From Candidatus Tokpelaia sp. (GTDB lineage: Bacteria; Pseudomonadota; Alphaproteobacteria; Rhizobiales; Rhizobiaceae), in contig NZ_QLZD01000016.1 in the NCBI RefSeq assembly GCF_008636115.1, forward strand, positions 38,295 to 102,294: a stretch of DNA of 64,000 bases, read 5' to 3'. Position numbers and translations under genes: made by a program. Position 1 is the first letter of the stretch; every line of letters starts with the position of its first letter. Below are positions 37,933 through 48,060 of this stretch, piece by piece. Below the pieces are notes generated by a model. The model ran no database searches. It saw nothing but the letters and a program-made list of their open reading frames with translations, and had not been told where the DNA came from.

Positions 37933-39096
37933 TTATTGGATTTCCTGCTGCTTTTGTTCTGCCTGTGTTTTTGCCGCTGTTTCATCTGTGCTTTTTGCTG
38001 CCGGGCCATTTTCTTCCGTTTGCTGCTTTTTTTTTACCAATGGCAGGGCCTCGCTTTCCTGTTTTATTGCCTCGCTCTGAGCTTCGCCTCTTTCTGCCCC
38101 GGCTGTCGGCGGCGCGGCTTCCGCCGGGGCATTGGCAATAGGCCTGTATTTCAGGCGGCGGTAAATAAATTGCTGCGCTTCAAAAACCGCAACAATAAAA
38201 ACAGAAATAATCAGCGGAATAATCAAATAAAGCAGGCGAAAAACAATGAGAGCCGCAATGACATCGGTCTCGTCCATAGTCGGCATGCCTTTGATAAAGA
38301 TAATTTCCAGCACACCAAGGCCGCCGGCCGGCGCATTTACCAGCAAAGTTGCGGTAAATGAAGCCAGAAAAACGGCAAGAACGACAATAAAACCGGGATT
38401 GCCGCTCTCCGGCAAAGCCGCATAAATAATCCCCGTTGCTCCCAATAATTCCAGCGGGCCAATAAGTAATTGCTGGAAAACAATTCTCGGCTTTGGATAG
38501 ACAAGCTGAACTTTGGCGCCGATTTTAAGCGGGCGCAGACGCAACAGGCTGCCCAGAATATAAAGGCCGACTATTGTCAACAGGCCGCAGCCGATAGCAA
38601 AAATAACACGCTCGGAGGATTCTTCATAAATAAGATTTATTACATCAGGGCGCAGTATCAGCACTATGCCGAAAAGCAGCAATGTGCCGAGGATAAAGGT
38701 GAAGGAACAAAAAGCTACCAGAATGGCAATTTCTGCTCCGCTCAAGCCCTTGCTGCTATAAGCGCGGTAGCGCACCAGAGCGCCGGAAAATACCGAAGCG
38801 CCAATATTATGCGACAAAGCATAAGTGGTAAAAGAACATAAAGTGATAAACAGCCAGGAAATATGTTTGCCTAAATGGCGCAGGGCAATGCGATCATAGC
38901 CGGCCAAAGCGGCATAAGAAAAAAGGGCGGAAATAATGGCCAGTGCCCAATGGCGGAAACTGAGCGCCCGCAGGCGTAAAATCACATCTTCAAGCGAAAT
39001 ATTCTGCAGCTTGTTATAAAGCAGATAGATAGAGACAAGCATGGCCACAAGACCAATTAAAGTCCAACCATATTTTCTCAATCCTTGCATGATCAT
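37933..39096 (-). CDS. YbhN/UPF0104-type integral membrane protein
   Basis: A 387-residue protein with about eight membrane helices, of the lysylphosphatidylglycerol synthase transmembrane (AglD/YbhN) family. Motifs include SHNIGASVFSGALVRYRAY and NAPAGGLGVLEIIFIKGMP. Some relatives are thought to move lipids across membranes. The last 80 residues are a Glu/Ala/Lys/Gln-rich cytoplasmic tail of low complexity. The ATG at 39096 (MIMQGLRKYGW) is chosen. Residues encoded upstream look non-coding. Confidence 0.8.
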   Translation of the reverse strand: MIMQGLRKYGWTLIGLVAMLVSIYLLYNKLQNISLEDVILRLRALSFRHWALAIISALFSYAALAGYDRIALRHLGKHISWLFITLCSFTTYALSHNIGASVFSGALVRYRAYSSKGLSGAEIAILVAFCSFTFILGTLLLFGIVLILRPDVINLIYEESSERVIFAIGCGLLTIVGLYILGSLLRLRPLKIGAKVQLVYPKPRIVFQQLLIGPLELLGATGIIYAALPESGNPGFIVVLAVFLASFTATLLVNAPAGGLGVLEIIFIKGMPTMDETDVIAALIVFRLLYLIIPLIISVFIVAVFEAQQFIYRRLKYRPIANAPAEAAPPTAGAERGEAQSEAIKQESEALPLVKKKQQTEENGPAAKSTDETAAKTQAEQKQQEIQ

Positions 39097-39142
39097 AATA
39101 GCGGCAGGCCTTCCATTCAAGAATACCGGTCTTATTCCCCTG

Positions 39143-40978
39143 TTATAGAATCGGCTCGGCAGAAAGACCCGGCGCGGCATTGGCCGCAGGCGGCAATAAT
39201 TCCAGCTGTATTTCGCCATTTTCTGCTGTTTTTTCCGTCTTTATGTGCTGCTTTGCTGATAAAAGCAACATCATAGCGGCGGCAATTTCCTTGCTGTCTG
39301 TGGCGACAGCCTGAACGCCGCTATGCACAAATTGCTGTTTATCCTCTTCCGTGCGGGCGCGCGCAATAATATGCAGCCCGGTATTATAATGTTTGGCCAG
39401 AGTGGCAATATGCGCCGCCTCATAACTGTTATTGATTGTCAAAACCAGATTTTGCGCCTGTTTTATATTGGCATTTGCCAATATATCTTCATGCACGGCA
39501 TTGCCCATTATAGTTTCAAAACCGGCAATACGCGCTTTTTCCACCAGACGCGGCGCATTTTCAATAATTACCAGAGGCTGTGCCGCTTTTTGCAAATGCT
39601 GCGCCATGATTTCTCCTATGGCGCCAAAGCCGATTACAATATTATGCCCGGTTTTGGCGCAAGGGGCATCTTCTTCCGGCCTTATAGTTTCTTCTGCCAG
39701 GGCTGTTTCACTTGCCGGCAGGGCGGCGGCCGTGGAAATTTTATGGATATTGGCTTTTTTCAGCCTTTGCGCGGCGCGCTCAGAAGCGGCAAAAATAAGC
39801 GGGTTAAGCAAGATGGAAATAATGGCGCCGCCAATAATGCAATCGCGCGCCTCATGGCCAAGCAGCCCTGCGGCATTACCGAAACTGGCCAGAATAAAGG
39901 AAAATTCGCCAATTTGTGTCAGGCTGGCAGCGACTGTCAGCGCGGTTTCTACCGGCTGCCTGAACAGGCGCATCAGCAAAAAAGCAGTCACAGAATTGCC
40001 GATAAGAATAATGGCCAGCACCGCCAGCAGCGGCACAATATCCTGCACAATTTTGCCCGGCTGGAACAACATGCCGACCGAGACAAAAAACAAAACGGCA
40101 AAAGCATCACGCAAAGGCAGGGTTTCTTCTGCCGCGCGCTGGCTTAAATCGGACTCACTCATAATCATGCCGGCAAAAAAGGCGCCCAAGGCCAGCGAGA
40201 CACCAAAAAGCTGGGCTGAGCCGAAAGCCACTCCCAGCGCAATAGCCAAAACAGACAGGCTGAATAATTCACGCGAGCCGGTTTGCGCCGCCATTTTAAG
40301 AATTTTGGGGATAAGGCGGCGGCCGACCAGCATCATAACGGCAATAAAAACGGTAAATTTGGCCAAAATTGCCAATACCAGCCCGCCAGTGCCGAAACTA
40401 TTGCCAAAATGCAACCATGTTGCCAGGTGATTTGAGGCATCAGCCTGTGCGCTGCCTCTGCCGGCGAGAACCGGCAATAATACCAGCAGCAGCACCATAA
40501 TCATATCTTCAACAATCAGCCAGCCGACAGCAATGCGGCCGCGCTCACTCTCCAGCAGCGATTTTTCCTGCAGAGCGCGCAGCAGCACTACTGTGCTGGC
40601 CGTTGCAAGAGCCAGCCCGAAAACCAGGCCGCCAACTGTGCCCCAGCCTTGGCTTAAAGCAAATAACAGGCCGAGACAAGTGCTGCAGGCCATTTGTATG
40701 ATCGCGCCGGGAATGGCAATATGGCGCACAGACAGCAAGTCTTTGAGTGAAAAATGCAGACCGACACCGAACATGAGCAGGATAACGCCGATTTCAGCTA
40801 ATTGCTGCACCAGATTGGAATCTGCCTGAAAACCGGGTGTATTGGGCCCCACCAGCACCCCGGCCAGCACATAGCCGACCAATGGCGAAATACGCAGACG
40901 ATTGGCAACAGCGCCAAAAATAAAGGCAAGGCAAAGCCCGATAACAATGGCGGTAATAAGAGGAGCATCATGTGCCAT
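39143..40978 (-). CDS. ybaL: CPA2 family cation:proton antiporter
   Basis: A 611-residue protein with about twelve helices (residues 1-390), including GVILLMFGVGLHFSLKDL and GWLIVEDMIMVLLL, as in KefB/KefC/YbaL. A cytoplasmic TrkA-N/RCK domain follows (IVIGFGAIGEIMAQHL), holding a Rossmann GxGxxG nucleotide site. It would exchange K+ or Na+ for H+ across the inner membrane. The gene symbol is by similarity to YbaL only. It is followed by the YbhN-like gene on the same strand. Confidence 0.88.
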   Translation of the reverse strand: MAHDAPLITAIVIGLCLAFIFGAVANRLRISPLVGYVLAGVLVGPNTPGFQADSNLVQQLAEIGVILLMFGVGLHFSLKDLLSVRHIAIPGAIIQMACSTCLGLLFALSQGWGTVGGLVFGLALATASTVVLLRALQEKSLLESERGRIAVGWLIVEDMIMVLLLVLLPVLAGRGSAQADASNHLATWLHFGNSFGTGGLVLAILAKFTVFIAVMMLVGRRLIPKILKMAAQTGSRELFSLSVLAIALGVAFGSAQLFGVSLALGAFFAGMIMSESDLSQRAAEETLPLRDAFAVLFFVSVGMLFQPGKIVQDIVPLLAVLAIILIGNSVTAFLLMRLFRQPVETALTVAASLTQIGEFSFILASFGNAAGLLGHEARDCIIGGAIISILLNPLIFAASERAAQRLKKANIHKISTAAALPASETALAEETIRPEEDAPCAKTGHNIVIGFGAIGEIMAQHLQKAAQPLVIIENAPRLVEKARIAGFETIMGNAVHEDILANANIKQAQNLVLTINNSYEAAHIATLAKHYNTGLHIIARARTEEDKQQFVHSGVQAVATDSKEIAAAMMLLLSAKQHIKTEKTAENGEIQLELLPPAANAAPGLSAEPIL

Positions 40979-41636
40979 GCTGGCGCGCGGGCCTTTCTTT
41001 GTTTAATATTTTACCGCCGGTTCACCTGTTCATATATGTCTGCCGGCTGCGAGAGAAGGTGAGACAGAGACCCGCCGGTTTCGCCGGCACTCTCAATGCG
41101 GCCTATTATGGAAGAAAAATCTTTATCAGTTTCTAACACGTGCTGCCTTGCCGGCAAAATTCCCCATTATCAGGTGATAAGTCTAGAAAAGAATTGCGTC
41201 TTAAAAATGATAAGGCCGCGGCCGGCGAGTCTTTGGTCTGAGAATTACCAATAAATATAGGAAGTATCAGAAAATATTATAGTCTCAAATAGTTGCAGAA
41301 AGCATATTTGCCGGCTATGGCAGCAGTAGAGGGCCGGCAATATTCTGCTGACAGACCGATACTGATTACAGGCAGGCGGGGCGCCTATAGGCGGGCCGGG
41401 CGGGGAGGGAAAACAATAAAGGACAGAAAGGCGGATAAACCGCAAAGGGTATATGCTTGCTGCTTTAAAGGCACTGCCGGCTCAGCCCGGCCTTCAATTT
41501 TAAAACCCTGTATCGGCAGGCGCGACAAAAAAGCTGCCGGCACCGCTCGCCTGAATTGGAGCCTTAAAACTCTGTATCGGCAGGGTATTAAAGGCTGTTT
41601 CCAGCGGCGCCGGGAAGCGGACACCTATGCCGGGAC
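40979..41636. other. Intergenic with paired inverted repeats
   Basis: About 650 bases upstream of the antiporter and downstream of secDF. The plus-strand frame at 41293-41865 overlaps secDF and lacks family features. The only structure seen is two 60-bp-spaced hairpin units at 41474-41583. Confidence 0.5.
41474..41583. repeat. Two diverged hairpin units
   Basis: CTGCCG faces CGGCAG at 41474-41519 and again at 41534-41583. Each right part reads TTAAAACYCTGTATCGGCAG. They probably arose by tandem duplication, and lie just after the secDF stop. Confidence 0.6.
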
Positions 41637-44171
41637 TCAGGCCGCCGGCGCCATATTCGCCTTTTTTTGCCGATGTTTTTCCTGCCAGTTACCGAGGAAA
41701 AGCAAAATCGGCGCCGCAATAAAAATAGAGGAGGACGTAGCAATAATAACGCCGATAACAATGGGCAGGGCAAAATTATGCACAGCCTCACCGCCCCAAA
41801 TGGCCATAGGCAACATAGAAAGCACAGTGGTAGCAGAGGTAAAAATACAGCGCACCAAAACCTGATTAATCGACATATCAATAATTTCCCGCAGCGTTTT
41901 TTTGCGGAACAGGCGCAAATTCTCGCGCATTCTGTCATAGACCACGACTTTATCATTGACCGAATAGCCGACAATGGTCATTAAAGCGGCAATAGCTGTC
42001 AGGTTAAAGTCAAACTGAAACAGGGCAAAAACACCGACCAGCTTGGTTGTATCCAGAATAAGGGTAATAATGGCGCCGGCGGCAAAAAACCATTCAAACC
42101 GCCACCAGATATAAATTGTCATGGCAAGAGCTGCCAGAATAACGGCCAGAAAGCCGCTGCGCGCCAGCTCTCCCGATATTTTGGGGCCGACAACCTCGGT
42201 GCGGGGGAAGCTGACACCGGGATAAAGCCCTTCTATCGCTTCTTTTACCCTCGTGACAGCGGCTGTTTGTGCTTCTTCCCCGCCATTTTGGCGCTGCACC
42301 CGCACCATTACCGCTTTGTCGGAACCGATATTTTGCAAAGCAACTTCCCCCAGCTCCAGGCCGGATAAAGTAGAGCGCAACTGCGCCAGATCAGCCGGGG
42401 CTTTGGTTGCGGCCTCCAACTGAATGCCGCCTTTGAAATCAATGCCGTAATTCAGGCCGGGTTTGAAAAATAAAATCGCAGAAGCAATGGAGAGCAGGAT
42501 TGAAACGCCAATGCCGATAAAGCGGGCATTCATAAAGCGGAAATTTGTGTGCTGGGGAATAATATTGAAAACAGAATGAATGCGCAGCACCTTTATTTTC
42601 CGCTTGCGCACTACATAATGCATCATCAGCCGCACGACTGTCACATCGGTAAACAGTGAAATAATAATGCCGAGCGACATAGTGACGGCAAAACCGCGCA
42701 CCGGGCCGGTGCCGAAATACCATAGAAGAGAAGTGGCAATAATAATAGTGACATTGGCGTCAACAATAGTAGAAAAAGCATGTTTGAAACCGCGATCCAG
42801 CGCTGCCAGCGCCCCCATGCCGCGCTCGCTTTCTTCCCGTATGCGCTCATTGATAAGAATATTGGCATCGACGGCAATGCCGATACCCAGAATAATGCCG
42901 GCAATGCCGGGCAAAGTGAGCGTGGCTCCCAACAGGCTCAAGGCGGCAAAGGTCAAAATTGTATGCAAAGCCAGCGCAATATCGGCAATCAGCCCCCACA
43001 GGCCGTAAAGGATAAAAACAAAGGCCGCCACCAGGATAAAGCCGATAATGCCGGTATAAAGCCCCATTTTAATAGCATCGGCGCCCAGATCAGGGCCGAC
43101 ACTGCGCTCTTCAATGACCTTGAGCGGCGCGGGCAGAGCACCGGCGCGCAGCAAGGCCGATAAAGTGACAGCTTCGCCTGAGGTAAAATTGCCGGTAATC
43201 TGGCCGCGGCCATTGGGAATGACAGATTGAATAACCGGCGCGGTCAAAACTTTATTATCCAGCACAATGGCAAAAGCGCGGCCAATATTATCACGGGATA
43301 TTTGGGCAAATTCCCTCGCACCCTGGCTGTTAAGCTCAAAAGAAATCATTGGCCGGTTGGTATCCGGCTCATAAGCGGCGCGCGCATCTGTCAGGGCGGC
43401 GCCGTCTAATGAAATTTTATCTTCAATGGCGTAGCGTTCGCCTGAACCTTCTTTATAATCCGGCAGCACGGAAATACCGGGCGGCGGATTGTTAAAATCT
43501 ACCCCGCTGCGCACCAGATGAAAGCTCATTTTAGCCGTGGAACCAAGCAAAGTGCGTAATTGCGCCGGATCCTGCAAACCGGGAACCTGTACTTGCAGGC
43601 GGTCGTCGCCCACGCGCTGGATAGACGGCTCAGACACACCGACACTATCTACACGCTGGCGGACAATTTCCAGGCTTTGATCAAGCGCATTGCCAATATA
43701 ATAGGCCATGGCGCCGTCCGCCGGCGCCATTTTTATGGTATCGCCCTCTTCCGTGACCGTATAATTGTAAACAGGGGCAGAAAAGGCGCCGGCTGTTAAC
43801 GGCGTAATCAGGGTTTTGAGCTGCGCCAGCGCTTTTTGCCGCAACAGGGCATCGGGGATAGTGGCTGTTACAGCATTGCCGGCAATGCGTGTGGCCTGTG
43901 CCTGAATTTGCCCGGCGCGTAATTGTGCGCGCATGGCGTCAAGCAGGCTGCGCAGGCGATCCCGCTCCATTGCCTGGGTATCAAGCTCTAATTGCAGTGA
44001 CGAGCCGCCGCGCAGATCAAGGCCAAGCGTTACCCTTGTATCGGGGAAAAAAGGAATATAGTGACGAATAGCGGCAATCTGGCTTTCGCTGAACAGATTG
44101 GGCAGGGCAATAAAAAGGCCGAAAACAAGAATAATACTGTAAAAACTGACAAGCCAGCGGGGGGTGCGCAT
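41637..44171 (-). CDS. secDF: Protein translocase subunit SecDF (fused)
   Basis: An 844-residue fusion of SecD (about 1-520) and SecF (about 540-844), the accessory proton-driven motor of the Sec translocon. SecD motifs are TLGLDLRGGSSLQLELD, the periplasmic P1 domain, and GIAGIILGIGIAVDANILINERIREE. SecF motifs are GLNYGIDFKGGIQLE and MTIVGYSVNDKVVVYDRMRENLR. Twelve membrane helices in two sets of six. The fused form is normal in Rhizobiales. yajC is not adjacent. Confidence 0.95.
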   Translation of the reverse strand: MRTPRWLVSFYSIILVFGLFIALPNLFSESQIAAIRHYIPFFPDTRVTLGLDLRGGSSLQLELDTQAMERDRLRSLLDAMRAQLRAGQIQAQATRIAGNAVTATIPDALLRQKALAQLKTLITPLTAGAFSAPVYNYTVTEEGDTIKMAPADGAMAYYIGNALDQSLEIVRQRVDSVGVSEPSIQRVGDDRLQVQVPGLQDPAQLRTLLGSTAKMSFHLVRSGVDFNNPPPGISVLPDYKEGSGERYAIEDKISLDGAALTDARAAYEPDTNRPMISFELNSQGAREFAQISRDNIGRAFAIVLDNKVLTAPVIQSVIPNGRGQITGNFTSGEAVTLSALLRAGALPAPLKVIEERSVGPDLGADAIKMGLYTGIIGFILVAAFVFILYGLWGLIADIALALHTILTFAALSLLGATLTLPGIAGIILGIGIAVDANILINERIREESERGMGALAALDRGFKHAFSTIVDANVTIIIATSLLWYFGTGPVRGFAVTMSLGIIISLFTDVTVVRLMMHYVVRKRKIKVLRIHSVFNIIPQHTNFRFMNARFIGIGVSILLSIASAILFFKPGLNYGIDFKGGIQLEAATKAPADLAQLRSTLSGLELGEVALQNIGSDKAVMVRVQRQNGGEEAQTAAVTRVKEAIEGLYPGVSFPRTEVVGPKISGELARSGFLAVILAALAMTIYIWWRFEWFFAAGAIITLILDTTKLVGVFALFQFDFNLTAIAALMTIVGYSVNDKVVVYDRMRENLRLFRKKTLREIIDMSINQVLVRCIFTSATTVLSMLPMAIWGGEAVHNFALPIVIGVIIATSSSIFIAAPILLFLGNWQEKHRQKKANMAPAA

Positions 44172-44546
44172 TCGATTTTAAACCCAAAAATTTGTCATTG
44201 CGCCGCCTTTGTGAAAAGCGGCCTGTCACATGAGCGGGGACACTCAGCGGAAAACAGCAAACCGGCACCGGCAAACTGCCTGGTGCGCCGGCTCTCCCCA
44301 GCCTCTTGCTCCAGCCCCGGCGGCGATATAGCGTCTATATTTCCTGCAAATTACGCTATTACTGTCTCTAGCAGGGAAAATGGGTTGAAACAAGTCAAAG
44401 GCAAGTTGTGCGGCAGATAATTGACAGGAAAAAGGCCGCTTGCCGGCAAAAGCGGCAGGCGGCCAAAAGATCTGGCGATTTTTGCGCCGGTTGCATGGCG
44501 GCAAAGGGCGCAGAAAAGGGCAATTCCGGCGGGGCGGGCCGGATTC
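44172..44546. other. Intergenic, no gene seen
   Basis: About 375 bases upstream of secDF. Overlapping GC-rich frames on both strands are compositional. No yajC is found here. Confidence 0.5.
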
Positions 44547-45836
44547 TCAGGCGGCCTTGCGCGGGGGCTGCTGTTTTGCCCCGTTTTTGCGCCACAGAGC
44601 GGCAGAGTGTTTGAGAGGCCTGCCGGCGCGGTTTTCCCTGACTATTGCTGTAAGTGAGGCGGCAAGACCGCCGCCAATAGCTGTATTATAAGCCGCCTGG
44701 CGGTTGCCATAGGCCAGGCCCAGCAAAAATTCTGCCGCCAGAGCCGGGGCATTATCATCATGCAAAGCAGCGAGAACAGCGCCGTGTTTCATGGCTTTTT
44801 GCACGGTTTTTTGCCAGTTGCGCGGCCAGTTGCGGCAAATAGTGGCTGCATGCAGCCTGGCCAGCCGCCCGGCTTTTTCATATTGTTCGCCAAAGGGGCG
44901 CTGCTGCGGCATGCAGATAAAAGGTTTGCCGGCTGCGGCAATGGCAGAAATCAGGCAGTCACTGGCCGCTCCGGCCACAAGATCGGCTTTGTTGATAAAA
45001 TCTTCCATATGCTCTACCCAGCCGTGAAAATGCAGATTATCCGGGCACGCCGTCTCTATGGTTCTGGGGCAGGCCTGGCCGATAATGTGAAGCTGCCAGT
45101 CAGGCAGAGCCTGCGCTGCTTTGAGGAATTGATGGGCTTTGGCGCTCATATGGCGTTTGCCCAGGCATTCATGCCCGGTGACAATCAATAATGTGCGCCT
45201 TTGGGGCGCGGCAGGCAAGGCCGGTTTTTGCGCAGCGGCGGCTTTCTCTGCCGATATTTTTGTATTTGCGGCGGTGTGAAGAAAATTATCCTTTTGAGTC
45301 AGGCCGGGAAAATAGCGGGAATGCGCGCGCAGCCATTGCGGCGTGGCCTCTGATTCCAGCAAAGGGTGGAACGGGCATAAAACTGCCTCAGCCCCGGCAA
45401 AAGCGCGTAAATGCGCCGGGTCATAATGCTTGCCTGAAAGGCGCATATAGACAGTCGGCACGCCTTTTAGCTGCGCCAGGCTTGCCACTTCCACGCAGGA
45501 ATCAATCAATAACAGCGCCGGGTCGGCAATATCAATCCACTCGGCAATGCGTTGCAGGCGGTGCTGCCGGCCTAAACGGTTTTGGGCAGAAAAATCAGGC
45601 TCCGCCGCAGAGGCAGAGGTAGAGGCATTTGTGTGAAAATATAATTCATCAGGCAGATCAACAATAGGCAACGCCTCAGATTTGCCTTTCAGCCCGGTGC
45701 CGAGCAGTGTGAAATAGCCGGGAGCCTGTCTGGCAATGGCAATAGCGCGCTGGCGATGACCTTCCCCATGATGGTCTACATAAATACCGATTGGCCGGCA
45801 ACCGCTATTTTGGTATGTTTTCCCGTGATATATCAT
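44547..45836 (-). CDS. MurG-like GT-B glycosyltransferase
   Basis: A 429-residue protein with two Rossmann-like halves. The N-terminal IGIYVDHHGEGHRQRAIAIA is the donor/acceptor-site motif seen in MurG and MJ1255-type transferases. The second half has LLIVTGHECLGKR, HFHGWVEHMEDFINKADLVAGAASDCLISAIAAAGKPFICMP and the QRPFGEQ nucleotide-sugar motif. It probably transfers a UDP-sugar to a cell-surface glycan or lipid. Substrate unknown. Confidence 0.75.
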   Translation of the reverse strand: MIYHGKTYQNSGCRPIGIYVDHHGEGHRQRAIAIARQAPGYFTLLGTGLKGKSEALPIVDLPDELYFHTNASTSASAAEPDFSAQNRLGRQHRLQRIAEWIDIADPALLLIDSCVEVASLAQLKGVPTVYMRLSGKHYDPAHLRAFAGAEAVLCPFHPLLESEATPQWLRAHSRYFPGLTQKDNFLHTAANTKISAEKAAAAQKPALPAAPQRRTLLIVTGHECLGKRHMSAKAHQFLKAAQALPDWQLHIIGQACPRTIETACPDNLHFHGWVEHMEDFINKADLVAGAASDCLISAIAAAGKPFICMPQQRPFGEQYEKAGRLARLHAATICRNWPRNWQKTVQKAMKHGAVLAALHDDNAPALAAEFLLGLAYGNRQAAYNTAIGGGLAASLTAIVRENRAGRPLKHSAALWRKNGAKQQPPRKAA

Positions 45837-46345
45837 GTTTAATACCCGAAAAATGCGCTGCAGTTTAACTTTATAGACTGAAAAAAGGTTCCATAATCGG
45901 TTTATTTTTACGAAATATCTATGTGTTTAGTCAATAAATACTAAGAAAAGGAAAAATTATTCTTAAAAATACTGTTTAATGCAATTTTCCGGATAATTTT
46001 ATTGCCATGGTCGAAATACAGGCGCGCGTGTCGGCGCGTTTGATTTTTATCTTTTCTGCCTTTTTTTATCCATAAAGTTTTTGGATAGAGTGGACAGCGA
46101 CAATATGTCCCACACAGACTATGCGCTGAAGAAAGCAGTTTTCACAGGAAAAAAGGGATTTTTGAGCCTTTATTAACCTTTTGCGTTTTGAGTCGCAATG
46201 TTCGCGGCGCGGGTTTTGTCTAAAGTCGCTCTGTATTGCGTATCCCGGGTTAAATTGGGGAGGCGGGCTGTTTTGCCGGCTGGCCGGCGGCGCTTGCCTC
46301 ATGTTCAATAATGAATGTAAGCAAGTTGAATTTGAGGAGTTTTTA
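45837..46345. other. AT-rich intergenic region
   Basis: About 500 bases. Positions 45860-46010 are very AT-rich, unlike their surroundings. No gene or clear promoter pair was recognised. Confidence 0.5.
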
Positions 46346-46567
46346 ATGCGTGATGGTGATGTGGATTATGTTTTGCGTAATTGCGGAGTGCGTATCCCGC
46401 TTGTGGAAGATATTATGCTGTCTTCCACTTTGGCAGAAGGAGAAATCAGCCAGGGAGATTTGCAGCTTATTGACAGTTTTGCCGGCTTGCATAAAGCTAA
46501 ACGGCAAATTGTGCTGGATATGGTCAGGCGCGGGCTGCATGAAAAACTGCCCGCAAGGCCTGAGTAA
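46346..46567 (+). CDS. Small acidic hypothetical protein
   Basis: Encodes 73 residues starting MRDGDVDYVLRNCGVRIPLVEDIM, predicted helical throughout (LQLIDSFAGLHKAKRQIVLDMVRRGL), with no membrane segment. Unknown family. TTGAGGAG lies seven bases before the ATG at 46346, which decides the start. An in-frame ATG at 46301 (MFNNECKQ) lacks a ribosome binding site. Confidence 0.55.
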   Translation: MRDGDVDYVLRNCGVRIPLVEDIMLSSTLAEGEISQGDLQLIDSFAGLHKAKRQIVLDMVRRGLHEKLPARPE

Positions 46568-46681
46568 ATTTTGTGATGAAAGTAAGGCGTTTTAAAGCCA
46601 AAAATTTTGAGCGGCAGCGGCGTTAGAGGGGGGGGAGGCCGGCAGCCGCAGCCTGGCGGTAAAAGGGGAATTCGGCCTTTG

Positions 46682-46767
46682 TGGTGCGGACGGCGGGACT
46701 TGAACCCGCAAGGTCTATGACCGAAGGATTTTAAGTCCTTTGCGTCTACCGGTTTCGCCACGTCCGC
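46682..46767 (-). tRNA. tRNA-Leu(TAA)
   Basis: An 86-base class II tRNA with acceptor GCGGACG pairing CGTCCGC, anticodon loop CTTAAAA (TAA), T-loop TTCAAGT and encoded CCA. Confidence 0.96.
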
Positions 46768-47142
46768 TTGCGGCTTTTGGCCTGTCTCAGCCTGCAATGC
46801 ACATATCGGCCGGGTGCCGGGCAGGGGCGCCAATATCTGCTTTACAATTTTCGGTTCGATTCGGTTTGCAGCAATCGCCACGGATAAAGCCTGAGCCGGG
46901 AGCCGAATCTATTGCCTATGCTGTTTTCGCATGCCTTTGCCTGAATTATTTCCCCTCTATCATAAATCCGGCATGGCTGTGAAGCGTTTTTTGCCGGAAA
47001 TCTGTATATAAAGCGAAAAATGCCGCAATATTTACTATGTTCCGGGGCAAAATTCTTAATTCTGGCGCCTGGCTGCGGCCTTGCGGTTACAGGCAGCTAA
47101 AGAAAATGTGTCCAACCAGGCAAAAATGAGAAAAAGGCAAAT
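46768..47142. other. Intergenic, no gene seen
   Basis: About 375 bases. Only short open frames lacking ribosome binding sites were seen. Confidence 0.45.
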
Positions 47143-47673
47143 ATGTTGAGAAAAATAAGGCTGTTTATTGCCATTATGGCAGTGTTTGCTTTGAGCGACC
47201 GGGTTCAGGCCGATATGGTTTCAGACCTGCAGAAAAAAGAGCTGGTGCTTTTGGTCAATACTGTTAATAATGCAGCCGAACGCAAAGATGCCGCCCTGAT
47301 TGCCGCTCAGATGCCTGAGCGCCTTTACCGGGAAATGGCAGCGCGCATACATGTGAGCGAACAGGCGCTGCGTGCCGGTTTGCAGCAGTCTATTGCCGGG
47401 CAGTTTGCCCATTTGGCGGCGCATGGCTATCGGCTTGACAGCGGCAATATTGCTTATGCTGCCGCCCGGGGCGGCATAATTTACGCTTTGGTGCCCACAC
47501 GCGTTGAAACCGATAAAGCAGTGACGGAGTTTATGACGCTGGCTATTTATGACAATACCAAATGGCACTTGATTTACGGCGGACAGAAGACAGTGCAAAA
47601 CCCTGTTTTTATCGAAATTTATCCTTATGCCGCCGATATTGCCATGCCCGCTGCCAAAATTATGACCAAATGA
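47143..47673 (+). CDS. Secreted hypothetical protein
   Basis: A 176-residue protein. Residues 1-23 form a signal peptide (MLRKIRLFIAIMAVFALSDRVQA), so it is predicted to be periplasmic. The mature part begins with helices (LQKKELVLLVNTVNNAAERKDAALIAAQMPERLY) followed by beta strands (EFMTLAIYDNTKWHLIYGGQKTV), an order that recalls NTF2-like folds. This is a weak suggestion. No catalytic motif seen. It is monocistronic by spacing. Confidence 0.75.
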   Translation: MLRKIRLFIAIMAVFALSDRVQADMVSDLQKKELVLLVNTVNNAAERKDAALIAAQMPERLYREMAARIHVSEQALRAGLQQSIAGQFAHLAAHGYRLDSGNIAYAAARGGIIYALVPTRVETDKAVTEFMTLAIYDNTKWHLIYGGQKTVQNPVFIEIYPYAADIAMPAAKIMTK

Positions 47674-48060
47674 CAAGCTAAACGCTGTTTTAGCGGGTCT
47701 ATAGGCTTGCCAAATAAATGCACTCAGTATAGAAGTGCCGGGAAGGACTGAGGATTGCAAGCGGCGGCGAAATATTTATATGTGCTGCCGGCGGCTTTGT
47801 TTTCGGCCGTGTCAATGTCGCATTGATTATACGCAAAAGGGGCGAAACAGGCTCCGTTTGAAAATGCCTTCCTCCTGATAACAGCTTGACAGCGCTATCT
47901 CGCAGCAGATTTGAGCCGGATCTTCAGGGCGTATTTTGAATATATGTTAACAGCAAAAGCGGCAGCGCATCACAGCCCGGTAGCGCTGTCGCAAACGGAT
48001 ATAATCGGCCAAAGCGTAATTGGGCATAAGCGGGCAATAGCCGGAACGGATAGATAAGAA
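47674..48060. other. Intergenic upstream of the RNA helicase
   Basis: About 390 bases with no gene. TTGATTATACGC near 47823 is a weak promoter candidate. The long 5' region before a DEAD-box helicase could be a regulated leader, but no conserved structure was recognised. Confidence 0.4.

Noticed and set aside
41293..41865. 190-residue plus-strand frame
   Set aside because: Its second half is antisense to conserved SecF sequence and its first half covers the hairpin repeats.
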